From: CAZOVB01 sp046541415
Lineage (GTDB): Bacteria; Planctomycetota; Phycisphaerae; SM23-33
NCBI GenBank assembly: GCA_046541415.1
Contig: JBKHDI010000005.1
Span: forward strand, 40,714 to 104,713
Length of the DNA: 64,000 bases
Direction: 5' to 3'
Shown here: positions 8,316 to 18,700 of the stretch, in pieces
Position numbering within the stretch: the stretch's first letter is position 1
Layout of the letters: each line of letters starts with the position of its first letter
Notes under the pieces: model-generated
Database searches by the model: none
The model's input: the letters and a program-made list of their open reading frames with translations, nothing else
What the model was told of the DNA's origin: nothing
Translations under genes and position numbers: made by a program

Positions 8316-9605
8316 CTAATCGAGGTCCAGCTCGGGCCCCAGCAGGTCGTCGTAGGTTTCGCGGCGGCGGATGACCTTCCAGCTGTCGCCGTCGACGAGG
8401 ACCTCCGGGCAGCGCGGGCGCGAGTTGTAGTTGCTGGCCATGACGAACCCGTACGCCCCGGCCGAGAAGACCGCCAGCAGATCCCCGCGCGACACCGGGG
8501 GCAAGTAGCGGTCTTTGCCGAGAAAATCGCTGGACTCGCAGACCCCGCCGACGATGTCGACCTTCGTCGCCCCATCGGGGCGGAAGTCCTGCTTGCGCGT
8601 CGGGGCCTGCCCGCTTTCGCCCAGGTCGGTGGGGTAAATGAAGTGGAACCCGTCGTACAGGGCCGGGCGGATCAGGTCGGTCATCGCCGCATCGACGATC
8701 ACGAAATTCCGGTCCCCGCCTTTCTTGATGTACTGCGTCTCGGTTACCAGGATGCCCGCGTTGCAGCTGATCTGGCGGCCGGGCTCGATGACGATCTCAA
8801 GCCCCGTGTCCTTCAGCAGCGGGACGATCTGCTCGGCGTAATCCTCGGCCGAGGGACTCTTGCCCTCTTCGTAGTCGGCTGCATAGCCCCCGCCGATGTC
8901 CAGCAGGTTGACCTGGTGGCCCTGGGCGCGGATCTTCTCGGCCAGCTGCTTGCCCTTCTCAATGGCCGCGACGTACGGATCGGCCGAGTAGATCGGCGAG
9001 CCGATGTGCAGGTGGATCGCATCGAGCGCGACGTTTGCATCCGAGCCGTAGGTCGCGAAGAACCGCTCAGCCCGTTCGATGTCCACGCCGAACTTGGTCT
9101 CCTTCTTGCCCGTAATCGTGTACGTGTGGGTCTTGGGGTCGTAGACGTCCGGGTTGACGCGCAGGGCCGCCCGGGCGGGCTTGTTCATCTCGCCGGCCAG
9201 GCGGGAGATGTTCTCGAATTCCGCTTCGGACTCGACGTTAAACAGCCCGATGCCCGCCTGCAGCGCCTCGCGGATTTCCTGGTCGGTCTTGCCCACGCCC
9301 GCATAGGCGATTTTGTTCGGATCGGCCCCCGCCTTAAGACAGCGCATCAGCTCCCCACCGCTGGTGACGTCGAAGCCCGCCCCCGCCTGGGCCATCATCT
9401 TAAGTACGTGCAGGTTCAGCAGGCTCTTGACGGCAAAGCAGACCGTCGGGTTGACCGCGGCGAACGCCTGGGCGAACTTGTTGTAATGGCCCAGCAGCGT
9501 GTTTGCGGAATAGATGTACACCGGCGTGCCGACTTGGCGGGCGATCTCGGCGACGTCTACGTCTTCACAGCACAGCCGGGCGCTTTTATAGGTAAACAGG
9601 TCCAT
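8316..9605 (-). CDS. lysA: diaminopimelate decarboxylase
   Basis: PLP enzyme for the last step of lysine synthesis (meso-DAP to L-lysine). 429 aa. PLP lysine K60 in CFAVKSLLN, H200 in HLHIGS, phosphate-binding GGGY (238-241), EPGR (274-277), and the cross-subunit cysteine C356 in CESSD. The ATG at 9605 gives the normal N-terminus; a longer frame overlaps the neighbouring kinase gene. The last 73 bases before the start hold a possible -10 (TATTCT). It may also be read through from the glycerate kinase gene, which ends 73 bases upstream. Confidence 0.95.
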   Translation of the reverse strand: MDLFTYKSARLCCEDVDVAEIARQVGTPVYIYSANTLLGHYNKFAQAFAAVNPTVCFAVKSLLNLHVLKMMAQAGAGFDVTSGGELMRCLKAGADPNKIAYAGVGKTDQEIREALQAGIGLFNVESEAEFENISRLAGEMNKPARAALRVNPDVYDPKTHTYTITGKKETKFGVDIERAERFFATYGSDANVALDAIHLHIGSPIYSADPYVAAIEKGKQLAEKIRAQGHQVNLLDIGGGYAADYEEGKSPSAEDYAEQIVPLLKDTGLEIVIEPGRQISCNAGILVTETQYIKKGGDRNFVIVDAAMTDLIRPALYDGFHFIYPTDLGESGQAPTRKQDFRPDGATKVDIVGGVCESSDFLGKDRYLPPVSRGDLLAVFSAGAYGFVMASNYNSRPRCPEVLVDGDSWKVIRRRETYDDLLGPELDLD

Positions 9606-9678
9606 CGGGGGCTCTCTCTTGCAGGGTGGTTCAACTGGCAGGGCAGAGAGAATACCACATCCGCCCTGGCCAGGCCAG

Positions 9679-10890
9679 TCAGCTGCCTTTGCGGAGGATG
9701 TGGCCCAGCAGTTCGGCGGTTCGCTCGCCCAGCAGGTCGGCGGTCCGGGCCAGCGATTCTTCCGGCAGGGTCTGGGGGTTGACCAGCGGGTTGACGCCCG
9801 CAAACACCTCCGACGGCGCGTCTCGGGTGACCGTGCCGGGGATGCAGAGGGTCGGCACGTCCAGCTCGGCGGCGATTTTCGCAATCGCCACCGCCGTCTT
9901 GCCGTGGGCGCTGGAGGCGTCCAGGCGTCCCTCGCCGGTGATGCACAGGTCCGCCCCGGCCAGTCGCCGTCGCAGCCCGACGGCCTCGGCCACCAGTTCC
10001 AGGCCCCCTTCCAGCGTCGCGCCGGTGAATGCGACCAGCCCGGCGCCCAGGCCTCCGGCCGCCCCGCCGCCGGACAGGCTGGTCACGTCCAGGCCCAGTT
10101 GCTGGTGGATCAGCCCGGCCAGGTGGGACAGGTTCGCCTCCAGCCGCTCTGCCTGCTCCGGCGTGGCGCCCTTCTGCGGGGCGTAAACCGCCGCGGCCCC
10201 GGAGGCGCCCAGCAGCGGGTTGGTCACGTCGCAGGCGATGCGGATGCGGACCTGCTCCAGCCGCTCGTCGCGGTCGGACATGTCGATCCGGGCGATGTCA
10301 GCCAGGCCCCCGCCGGCCAGGCCGCACACAGACGATTGGCCCTCGGCGTCCAAAAACGTCACGCCCAAGGCTTGGGCAGCCCCGGCCCCCAGGTCGCACG
10401 TGGCTGATCCACCGATGCCCAGAATCACCTGCCGCGCCCCGGCCTCCAGGGCCGCCAGGATCAACTGCCCCGTGCCGAACGTCGTCGTCCGAAGCGGGTC
10501 CCGCGATTCGGGCCCGACCAGTTGCAGCCCCGAAGCTGCGGCCATCTCGATCACCGCGATCTCCGAGAGCTCGGCATCGTCCTGGCCCGCCACGGCAGAG
10601 AGACCCAACTCGCCCGGCAGCAGCGCGGTCGCCTGCCGCGACCGCCGTCCCAGCCGCGCGTAGCGTGCGCGAACGGGTTGGCCCAACGGGCCGAAAACGT
10701 CGGCGTATTCGTACCGTCCGCCGCAGGCGCGGACCATCGCTTCGACGGTCCCTTCGCCCCCGTCGGCCATGGGGACCAGGTCGATCACCGCATCGGGCGC
10801 CACGGCCAGCACGCCGCGCGCCACCGCCTCGGCGACCTGCCCCGCCGGAAGGGACTCCTTGAACGAATCGGGGGCAATGACCACTTTCAT
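9679..10890 (-). CDS. glycerate kinase (GlxK/GarK family)
   Basis: Phosphorylates D-glycerate, feeding it into glycolysis. 403 aa, close to the family norm of about 380. Diagnostic blocks: MKVVIAPDSFKESL at the N-terminus, VPMADGGEGT (about 40-49), GIGGSAT (about 153), GAAGGLGAGL, and ITGEGRLDASSAHGK near the C-terminus. AAGGAG lies 7 bases before the ATG. Its direct relation to lysA downstream looks positional only. Confidence 0.93.
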   Translation of the reverse strand: MKVVIAPDSFKESLPAGQVAEAVARGVLAVAPDAVIDLVPMADGGEGTVEAMVRACGGRYEYADVFGPLGQPVRARYARLGRRSRQATALLPGELGLSAVAGQDDAELSEIAVIEMAAASGLQLVGPESRDPLRTTTFGTGQLILAALEAGARQVILGIGGSATCDLGAGAAQALGVTFLDAEGQSSVCGLAGGGLADIARIDMSDRDERLEQVRIRIACDVTNPLLGASGAAAVYAPQKGATPEQAERLEANLSHLAGLIHQQLGLDVTSLSGGGAAGGLGAGLVAFTGATLEGGLELVAEAVGLRRRLAGADLCITGEGRLDASSAHGKTAVAIAKIAAELDVPTLCIPGTVTRDAPSEVFAGVNPLVNPQTLPEESLARTADLLGERTAELLGHILRKGS

Positions 10891-11191
10891 CGGGTGCTCT
10901 CCTTACCAGACCCACTGCTTGATCGTCCCCAGAGCCTACCGCCAGGGACGGAAAAGTAAAGCCCAGGCCCCGGGCCTGTCCCGGTTCGAATGCGAGGGCT
11001 GTGCGGTTTGTGCGGGCCCGGGCGAGGCGTAACCCTTGCGGTATTTTCGAAATTGGCATATCGGCATGGGTCTTAGGGAAGCGTCGGGCCCTTCGGGTCG
11101 ATACCCGAGACATCGGGTCCAGGACAAGCCCGGCGGGCCTGGATGTTCCGTTCTGCGGGCCCTGTGTAATCTTTGCAGCAGGAGAGCAGCG
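10891..11191. other. divergent intergenic region, 301 bases
   Basis: Separates glycerate kinase (minus) from the membrane protein gene (plus). No gene seen. It contains a GGTTCGAATGC string that resembles a tRNA T-arm, but no acceptor or anticodon arm can be built around it. Confidence 0.4.
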
Positions 11192-12079
11192 ATGCATGAC
11201 AGCAAATCATTCGGCCGCACGGCAGCGGTGTTGGGCGCCCTGTTGGTCGGCCTGTTCTTCCTGCCGTGGGTGAGTTTTCGCTGCGACGCCGATGCTGCGG
11301 CAGACTACGTCGAGAAGCGGATGGGCCAGTCGATCCCGGACGACCAGATCCCCGACTCGAAGGAGTTGGAGTTTTTCTCGGCCAGCGGGTGGCAGCTGGC
11401 GATGGGCGAAGCGACGATCAACACCGATTCGGAGAAGTTCCAGCAGTCCAGGCGCCAGTCGGGGATGAGCGAGGCGGCCTTCGAGGAGGAGGTCAGCAAG
11501 GCCAATGGGGAACTGGCAGAGAAGCTTCCGGCCCGGCCCTGGTTTTTCGCAGCCCTGGCTGCCGGGGTGATCATGCTGATTGTCGGGGGGATGGTCACCG
11601 TCGAGAGCCTGGCCCCCGAGGTCGGGGGTAAACTGGTCATGCTTTGCGGTCTGGTGGGCGTGGGCCTGGCGCTGACCGCGTTTTTCGGGGTTGATTTTTA
11701 CGCGGATATCGAAAGCGAAGTCCAGTACGACCCGGGGATGGCGGTGGATCTGGACCCGTCGGATTTCCTGGTTACCGGCGGCAGGTACGGCCTGTGGATC
11801 ACGCTGCTGTTGAACGTCGCAGCCTTTGCGGTCGGCGCAACGGCCAAGCCGGATTTCAAGCCCCATGCGGCTGGCTCGGCCACGGCCGGCGGGCAGTCTT
11901 CGGGCTACGTTCCGGCCCAGAGACCCTCTTTCGGTGCCCGCCCGGCCCCGACGCGTCGTCCGTCGTTCCGCCCGGGTTTGTCGGCCCCGGCCGCACCGGC
12001 GGAGAGCGGACAGGCCGCCAACACACCGCAGCCGGACGACGACCCGGACGACATCTCCTCGTTCGGGCCCAGCCTGTAA
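11192..12079 (+). CDS. four-helix membrane protein, ASGWQL family (paralogue 1)
   Basis: Function unknown. 295 aa from the ATG at 11192 (CAGGAGAG upstream). Helices at about 10-30, 113-135, 143-163 and 190-212. An outer loop of about 80 residues lies between helices 1 and 2, and a long Pro/Ala/Ser-rich tail ends in an acidic patch (DDDPDD). The first loop carries SASGWQLAMGE, and helix 1 ends in FLPWVSF. The next gene has the same layout and the same ASGWQL string, so the two are diverged tandem paralogues. An intrinsic terminator follows. Confidence 0.8.
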   Translation: MHDSKSFGRTAAVLGALLVGLFFLPWVSFRCDADAAADYVEKRMGQSIPDDQIPDSKELEFFSASGWQLAMGEATINTDSEKFQQSRRQSGMSEAAFEEEVSKANGELAEKLPARPWFFAALAAGVIMLIVGGMVTVESLAPEVGGKLVMLCGLVGVGLALTAFFGVDFYADIESEVQYDPGMAVDLDPSDFLVTGGRYGLWITLLLNVAAFAVGATAKPDFKPHAAGSATAGGQSSGYVPAQRPSFGARPAPTRRPSFRPGLSAPAAPAESGQAANTPQPDDDPDDISSFGPSL

Positions 12080-12101
12080 CGGCAGGCCCATCGACCAGCC
12101 A

Positions 12102-12140
12102 TCGGCCCCGGGAGACCCATTCCGGGGCCGACTTTTATTT
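12102..12140 (+). terminator. intrinsic terminator after paralogue 1
   Basis: TCGGCCCCGG (12102-12111) pairs perfectly with CCGGGGCCGA (12122-12131) and is followed by CTTTTATTTT. It lies 22 bases after the stop at 12079. Confidence 0.88.
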
Positions 12141-12255
12141 TCAGGGCCCCGAACCCTGCCCGTGTCCTGTCATGCACATCAGAACCGGCCATCGGTCGCA
12201 GCAGACCTATAGACTACTGTTAGAGCGGAGACCGCAAAGAGCAAGAGGCGTGCCG

Positions 12256-12930
12256 ATGGGCGAGAAGATCGAGCGAAGGGTTTGGCTGCGGCGCTGGCCG
12301 GGGGTGCTGTCGATCCTGGCCGGACTGGGACTGGGCATGCTGATGTTCCTGCCGTGGCTGGTGACGGCCTGGCGGGCCGAGGTCAAGCAGACCGACGAAA
12401 CGCAGTTGCTTCAGGCCTCCGGTTGGCAACTCTCGCGGGGGCAGGTGCGGGCAATCGCCGAGGAGCGACTGGACGACCCGCACCAGCCGCGTCGCTGGGT
12501 GTTGCTGGGCCTGGCCGTGCCGCTGGGCCTGCTGGTCGTCGGCGGGCTGACACTCATCGGGACCCTGCCGCGCCGCTGGGGCGGGCGGTTGATGGTCATC
12601 CTGGGCCTGGGCGGGGTCGCAGTCATGCTCATCGCGGGCTTTGCGATCAGTCTGCCGGCAGGGCCCCTGCCCGCCGAGACCGACCTGCCCGACGCAGCCG
12701 AGGCCTACCAGGCCCATCGCATCCGACGCCAACAGGTCCGACAGATGCTCACCACACAACCGACGCGCCTGCTCTGGCTGGCGCTGGGGATCTACGCGGT
12801 GGTCGTCGCCGGCGGGGCCATATCCAGCTACTCCGCCGGGGCCGGACAAAGACCCGTCACCCAGCCGCACCACAGCGAAATCCAGCCCCATCGCAAGCAG
12901 CCCTACCCGGCCGGAGACGAAACCAGCTGA
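12256..12930 (+). CDS. four-helix membrane protein, ASGWQL family (paralogue 2)
   Basis: Function unknown. 224 aa with helices at about 14-33, 80-100, 107-127 and 165-188. The first loop holds LLQASGWQLSRGQ, matching the same position in the upstream gene, and helix 1 ends in MFLPWLV, matching FLPWVSF there. The start at 12256 was chosen for AGAGGC upstream and a membrane-protein N-terminus (MGEKIERRVWLRRW). The terminator between the two genes implies separate transcription. Confidence 0.78.
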   Translation: MGEKIERRVWLRRWPGVLSILAGLGLGMLMFLPWLVTAWRAEVKQTDETQLLQASGWQLSRGQVRAIAEERLDDPHQPRRWVLLGLAVPLGLLVVGGLTLIGTLPRRWGGRLMVILGLGGVAVMLIAGFAISLPAGPLPAETDLPDAAEAYQAHRIRRQQVRQMLTTQPTRLLWLALGIYAVVVAGGAISSYSAGAGQRPVTQPHHSEIQPHRKQPYPAGDETS

Positions 12931-12995
12931 AACAGCCGCCTCCTGCATCGGCGCAAGCGGCGCCGCGGCGGAAGCGATGGCGCGGGTACGGTTCT

Positions 12996-14408
12996 TCAGC
13001 CCTTCCAGGTTGCGTTCAGGTCGATCCGCTCGGGGTTGGGCTGAGGGATCTTCGCGCCGGACGATTCCAGCCACTCGTGCAGCAGGGCGGAAAGCTGCTC
13101 GACCAGCTGGGGCTTGTGGGCAGACTGGTCGTTGGTCTCGCCGACGTCCTCGACGACGTTGTACAACTCGATGTGGTTGTCCTCGAACCACTCGATGAGC
13201 TTCCAGGGGCCCTTGCGGACGGCGCAGGAAGGCGTGTCGCCCTGGTTGGAGTAGTGCGGGTAGTGCCAGAACACCGGCCTTTGGGCCAGGGAGTCGTCGA
13301 CCCCTTCGGTCAGCAGTTTGACCAGGCTCACGCCGTCGCTGTGCTGGTCGGGCATGGGCTCGAGCTGAGCCCATTCCAGCAGGGTCGGGTAGAAGTCCGG
13401 GCTGGTGACGTACTGGTCGCAGATCGAATCGGCGGCGATTTTCCCCGGCCAGCGGAAGATCATCGGCTCGCGGTTGCCCCCCTCGTACATCCAGCCCTTG
13501 CCCTCCGAGAGCGGCGCGTTGCAGGTCGGGCTGCCCTCTGCCGTCGAAAGCCCGCCGTTGTCGCTGGTGAAGATCACCAGCGTATCCTCGGCCAGGCCTT
13601 GTGCATCCAGGGTGTCCATCAGCCGCCCGATGTTCTCGTCCAGCGTCTGGATCATCGCCGCGTAGACCGGGTCGGACTGGAACTTGCGACGGATGATGTT
13701 CTGCCCCTGCTTGTGCAGGCAGGGGAACGGTTCGCCGATTTCCATCGGGTCGAGTTGGTCCAGGCCCAGGGCGCGTGCCTTGGCCCGGTACTTGGCGATC
13801 AGTTCGTCCTTGGCCTGGATGGGCGTGTGGACGGCGTAGTAGCACATGTTCAGGAAGAAAGGCCTGTCTGGGTCGCGCCCGTCGATCAGGCCGATCGCCT
13901 CGTCGGTCAGCCGGTCGGTCAGGTACTCGCCCTCCGGGCCGTCGGGCAGGCGCGGGTTGTGGTATGGCGGGAAGTAGCTCTCGGGCCTGCCCGCCCGCCA
14001 GCCTCCGATGTTGACGTCAAAGCCGTGGTTTTCCGGCCAGTACTTCTCCTGCCCACCGAGGTGCCACTTGCCCACGTGCCACGTCTGGTACCCGCCCTGG
14101 CCCAGGGCAGCGGCGATGGTCGTCTCCTGGGTCGGCAGGTGGTCGAGATACGGCGCCGAAAGCAGCTTGCCGGAGCCCTGGCCGAAGATGTAGTTGGTAA
14201 TCTGCACCGTGGCCGGGTACTTGCCCGTCAGGATGCTCGCCCGCGTCGGCGAGCAGAGCGGCGCGGCGGCATAGCCATGCGTCATCCGCATGCCCTGCCG
14301 GGCGAGGCGGTCGAGGTTCGGCGTCTCGTAGAAGCTGCTTCCGTAGCAGCCCAGGTCCATCCATCCCATGTCGTCGATGAGGATGAAGACGATATTCGGC
14401 TGGGACAT
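12996..14408 (-). CDS. type I sulfatase (formylglycine-dependent)
   Basis: Arylsulfatase-family hydrolase of sulfate esters, likely on a sulfated glycan. 470 aa starting MSQPNIVFILIDDMGW. The signature C52-S-P-T-R lies in PLCSPTRASILTGKYP, where Cys becomes formylglycine. Metal-binding D12 and D13 and the late TSDNGG block are present. No signal peptide is encoded from the ATG at 14408, which is unusual because most sulfatases of this group are exported. It begins 16 bases after the oxidoreductase gene and is probably in the same operon. Confidence 0.93.
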   Translation of the reverse strand: MSQPNIVFILIDDMGWMDLGCYGSSFYETPNLDRLARQGMRMTHGYAAAPLCSPTRASILTGKYPATVQITNYIFGQGSGKLLSAPYLDHLPTQETTIAAALGQGGYQTWHVGKWHLGGQEKYWPENHGFDVNIGGWRAGRPESYFPPYHNPRLPDGPEGEYLTDRLTDEAIGLIDGRDPDRPFFLNMCYYAVHTPIQAKDELIAKYRAKARALGLDQLDPMEIGEPFPCLHKQGQNIIRRKFQSDPVYAAMIQTLDENIGRLMDTLDAQGLAEDTLVIFTSDNGGLSTAEGSPTCNAPLSEGKGWMYEGGNREPMIFRWPGKIAADSICDQYVTSPDFYPTLLEWAQLEPMPDQHSDGVSLVKLLTEGVDDSLAQRPVFWHYPHYSNQGDTPSCAVRKGPWKLIEWFEDNHIELYNVVEDVGETNDQSAHKPQLVEQLSALLHEWLESSGAKIPQPNPERIDLNATWKG

Positions 14409-14424
14409 CAATTTCTTCGGCACA

Positions 14425-15546
14425 TTACGATCCGGCGGCCCGCTGGGCGGCGGTCGCAGCCAGCTTGATCGCCTCCAGGCCATTGATTTCGGCGACCACG
14501 CGTTTGTGGTTCTCGTCGTTGATGAACGCCAGTTGGTCGACCATCAGATCGCGGACCGACTGGGCGTAGACCGATTGCTTGTCCGGCGAGGGCGTGTAAG
14601 ACAGGCGGATGAGCTTGTCGACGGCCAACTCCTTGCCGCGTTTGCGGACGTTGCGGTCGCTGCCCTGGTATTCTGCCAGGGTGGCGATCGAGCAGCCGGG
14701 GCAGACCTCGGCCAGGCGGGCCTCGGTGGCTGCGTCGACGACGGCCTCGACAGTCAGGGTAATCGGGATCCACTGGTCGATACGGATGTCGCCGAGCTCA
14801 CAGACGATCCGATGGTCGGTCCGGTCGAGGGGGCGGACCTGGTCGAAGCCGTGGAAGTGACTGGAGATCACGCCATTGGCGTGGTGGACCTCGCAGGTCA
14901 CGCGGTCCTGCATTTCCGTGCCCGGGCGGTTCTCGGCATGCGAGCCGATGATCTCGCCGTCGCCGAACCAGTAGCGGTAGAGGTCGAAGAAGTGCACGCC
15001 GTGCTCGACGAAGATCCCGCCGGCAACGTCCAGGTCCCAGAACCAGTGGCTGGGTACGAGCTTGGCGTCAGAAGCGCAGTTGGTCAGCCGGGCTGAAAGG
15101 GCCTGGCCGATCAGCTCCTCGCCCAAAATCGTCTTGACCGCCTCGGTGATCTGGTTGTAGCGCATGACGAAGTTGACCGGGCAGATCTTCTTTTTCTTCC
15201 TGGCCAGCTCGACCATCTCCTGACCCTGCTGGGCGGTCATGGAGAGAGGCTTTTCGCAGAGCACGTGCTTGTCGGCTTCCAGGGCGGCCATCACCAGTTG
15301 GTAATGACTCGACGGCGGGGTGGCGACGTGGACGAGGTCGACGGCGGGGTCTTTGAGCATCTGGGCGAATTCGCCGTAGCTGCTTGCGCCCTCGAACTGC
15401 TCGGCGATCCTGTCGGCCAGGTCCTTGCGGAGGTCCGCGGCGGCGACCATCTTGATCCCGTCGAGGCTGTTGTAGGCTTCGGCGCAGAACAGGCCGAAGT
15501 CGCCACAGCCGACCAGGCCCAGTCCCAGTTGTTTCGATTCAGTCAT
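14425..15546 (-). CDS. Gfo/Idh/MocA family oxidoreductase
   Basis: NAD(P)-dependent sugar or polyol dehydrogenase. 373 aa: Rossmann domain with GLVGCGDFG (about 10-18), the EKPLSM lysine motif (about 98), and the C-terminal sheet domain with EHGVHFFDLYRYWFGD holding the catalytic-type histidine. The actual sugar cannot be told. AGAGGATT precedes the ATG. Paired with the sulfatase gene, it may process the desulfated sugar. Confidence 0.9.
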   Translation of the reverse strand: MTESKQLGLGLVGCGDFGLFCAEAYNSLDGIKMVAAADLRKDLADRIAEQFEGASSYGEFAQMLKDPAVDLVHVATPPSSHYQLVMAALEADKHVLCEKPLSMTAQQGQEMVELARKKKKICPVNFVMRYNQITEAVKTILGEELIGQALSARLTNCASDAKLVPSHWFWDLDVAGGIFVEHGVHFFDLYRYWFGDGEIIGSHAENRPGTEMQDRVTCEVHHANGVISSHFHGFDQVRPLDRTDHRIVCELGDIRIDQWIPITLTVEAVVDAATEARLAEVCPGCSIATLAEYQGSDRNVRKRGKELAVDKLIRLSYTPSPDKQSVYAQSVRDLMVDQLAFINDENHKRVVAEINGLEAIKLAATAAQRAAGS

Positions 15547-15582
15547 AATCCTCTGCCTTTCGCTTGCCCGCCCGGGGTCGAC

Positions 15583-15611
15583 TTGACTTGCCTGCCCGCG
15601 ATGCGGATACT
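15583..15611 (+). promoter_or_regulatory. promoter of secA
   Basis: TTGACT, 17 bases, GATACT. The predicted leader is about 120 bases. Confidence 0.55.
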
Positions 15612-15739
15612 ATCAGGTTCAGATTCGATTCTCGCAGCATCGGCTGCGATATACCGGCCGATGCGTTGCTGGCCCGGCTAAACCCGCGGGGGTTCGGCGC
15701 CTGCCTGGCGACTACTCTGCCCTACCAGACGAGCCAACC

Positions 15740-18700
15740 ATGCTTCGATTTCTCAATCAACTCATGCTGAAGCTTATCGGCGGCAGCCGCAATGAACGAC
15801 TTATACGTTCCAAGATGCGGCTGGTGACCGAACAAATCAACCCCCTGGAGCCGAAGTTTCGCGCCTTCAGCGAGGATCAGCTCCTGGAGACCCGCCACGA
15901 GTTGCAGCGCCGCCTGGCCGCCGGAGAAGACCGCCAGCAGATCCGCATTGAAGCATTCGCCCTGGTCCGCGAGGCCTCGCGACGCGCCCGAAACCACCGC
16001 CAGTTCGACGTCCAGCTCGTTGCCGGACAGGTCCTCGACGAAGGCTCGATCGCCGAAGAGGCCACCGGCGAGGGAAAGACCGTGGCCTGCTATCCCGCGA
16101 TCCTCATGGCCGCCCTGGAAGGACGCAAGACCCACGTGGTGACCACCAACGATTACCTCGTCCAGCGCGACGCGGAATTCGCCCAGCCGATCTTCGAGCT
16201 GCTGGGCGTCTCGGTGGGATTCATCCGCGCCAACATGCCCAGGAGCCAACGCAAGGCTGCCTACGCCTGCGACGTAACCTACGGGACCAACAGCGAGTTC
16301 GGCTTCGACTACCTCCGCGATAACATGAAGCTCTCCGCCGCCGAGCAGGTCCAGCAGGGGCTGCACTATGCGATTATCGACGAGGTCGACAACATCCTGA
16401 TCGACGAAGCGCGAACGCCGCTGATCATCTCCGGCCCGGCCCGGGGTGACGTCGACAAGTACCGCAAGGCCGACGCCGTCGCACGGGAATTGATCAGCCG
16501 CAACCGCGACTACGACCGCCACGAAAAGAAGACCGAAAGCCTCAAGCACCAGGCCAAGGCCCTGGCCGGCGACGTCTCGCGAAACAAGAGCGACGAAGAG
16601 CTTCGCAAGAAACTTGAAGATACCCAGGCCGCCTACGAAGAAGCCCAGGCCAAGCTCGACCAGATGGTCAGCCTCTACAAAGTAGAGCTGGACCGCAAGA
16701 GCGCCCACATGACCGACGAAGGCACGGCTGAGGCACAGGAAATCGCCGGGGTCGGCAGCTTTTACGTCGGGGCGAACATCGAGTGGCCCCACCTGATGGA
16801 ACAGGCCCTGCGGGCCCACCTGGTCTTCGAGAAGGACAAGGATTACGTCGTCCAGGGCAACCAGGTGGTCATCGTCGACGAGTTCACCGGGCGACTGATG
16901 GAGGGGCGCGAGTGGTCCGACGGGCTCCACCAGGCCGTCAGCGCCAAAGAACGCGTCTCGATCAAGCAGGAAAACCAGACCCTCGCGACGATCACGCTGC
17001 AGAACTTCTTCCGGATGTACGACAAGCTGGCGGGCATGACGGGCACGGCCGATACCGAGGCCACCGAGTTCGCCAAGATTTACGGCCTGGACGTGGTGCA
17101 GATCCCCACGCACCGTCCGGTCAACCGCGTGGACTTCGAGGACATCGTCTACGCCGACCAGGACAACAAGTTCCACGCGATCGTCAGGGAGGTCAACGAG
17201 GTCAGCAAGTCCGGTCGGCCCGTGCTGGTCGGCACGACGAGTATCGAGAAGTCCGAACGGCTGAGCGAGTTGATGACCAGGACGTTCGGCATCGAGCACC
17301 AGGTGCTCAACGCCCGCCCGGAAAACGCCGCCCGCGAGGCCGACATCGTCGCCCAGGCCGGCCAGCAACGCCCCCTCCGCAAGGGCAGCGACCAGATGGT
17401 CGGCACGGTGACCATCGCGACGAACATGGCCGGGCGCGGCACGGACATCAAGCTCGGGCCCGGCGTGGTCTACGACAAATGCAAGGTCCCCAGCGACGAA
17501 AAACTCACCGAAATGGGCCTTACGCCCGACCCGCTCTTCCCGGCCGGGGTCAACAAGTGCTGCATCCACTGCACGCAGTACGACCCCGCCACCAAGTGCG
17601 CCCACTGTTTCAAACCGAAACTCGACGAGGCCTTCCCCGAAAAGGGCCGCACCTGGTGTCCCGAGAACGTCCCCTGCGGGCTGCACGTGGTGGGTACCGA
17701 ACGTCACGAGGCCCGGCGCATCGACAACCAGTTGCGAGGCCGGGCCGGCAGACAGGGCGACCCGGCATCCAGCCGCTTCTTCCTTTCGCTGCGCGACGAA
17801 CTGATTCAGCTGTTCGCCCCGGACTGGATGGTCAAGGTCCTGGCCTGGGCGGGCGTGGAGGGCCAGGAAGGCATACCGGGCGGAAAGCTGACCAAGGGCA
17901 TCATCCGGGCCCAGAAGAAGGTCGAGGAACGCAACTACGAGCGCCGCAAGAACCTCATCGAGTACGACGAGGTAATGGACCACCAGCGTAAGAGCTTCTA
18001 CTCCCAGCGGCAGGATATCCTGGAAGGACGCGATCTGGAGGGGATCGTCCACGAGATGGTCACCGAGGCCATCGGCGAGGCCGTCGAGGATTATCTCGAC
18101 CGCCAGTACGCCGCCCGCTGCATCAGCGAATGGGCGCGGCAGAACCTGCAGGTCTCCATCGAGCCGGAGCGCATCCGCTCGACCACGCCGGACGATTACG
18201 ACACCATCGAAGCCATGCTCCGCGACCGGGCAGAGGACGAGGTCCGGCAGACCATCGCCATTACCCTCGGCGAGTACATGGACCCGGACATCCCCGCACA
18301 GGAATGGGACCTGCGGGGCCTGAGCAGCTGGGCAGCCAGCCGCTTCTCGGTCCAGCTGTCGCAGAACCAACTGCGAAAAATGAGCCCGCAGGACGTGGAG
18401 AACCAACTGACAGAAGAGGCCATCGAAAAGCTCGCCAAGGTCGACATCTCGCAGATCGGACAGTACCTCGAACCGGACTACCCGGCCAACAGCCTGGCCG
18501 AGTGGGCCCGCAGCCAGTTCGGCCTGGAGGTCGACCCGGATTCGCTCTCGAGCAACCCGGACCAGGCGATCGACTCGCTGATCGAACAGGCCGAGCAGCT
18601 CTACCGGCGGCGAGAGATCGAATACCCCGTGGAATACGCCATGGAAATGACGCTCGGTTCCCGCGGGGCGGACAATATCTACGCCTTCGACGCCCTGGCC

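Noticed and set aside
10975..11010. tRNA-like T-arm string GGTTCGAATGC
   Set aside because: No acceptor stem, anticodon arm or D-arm can be drawn around it.
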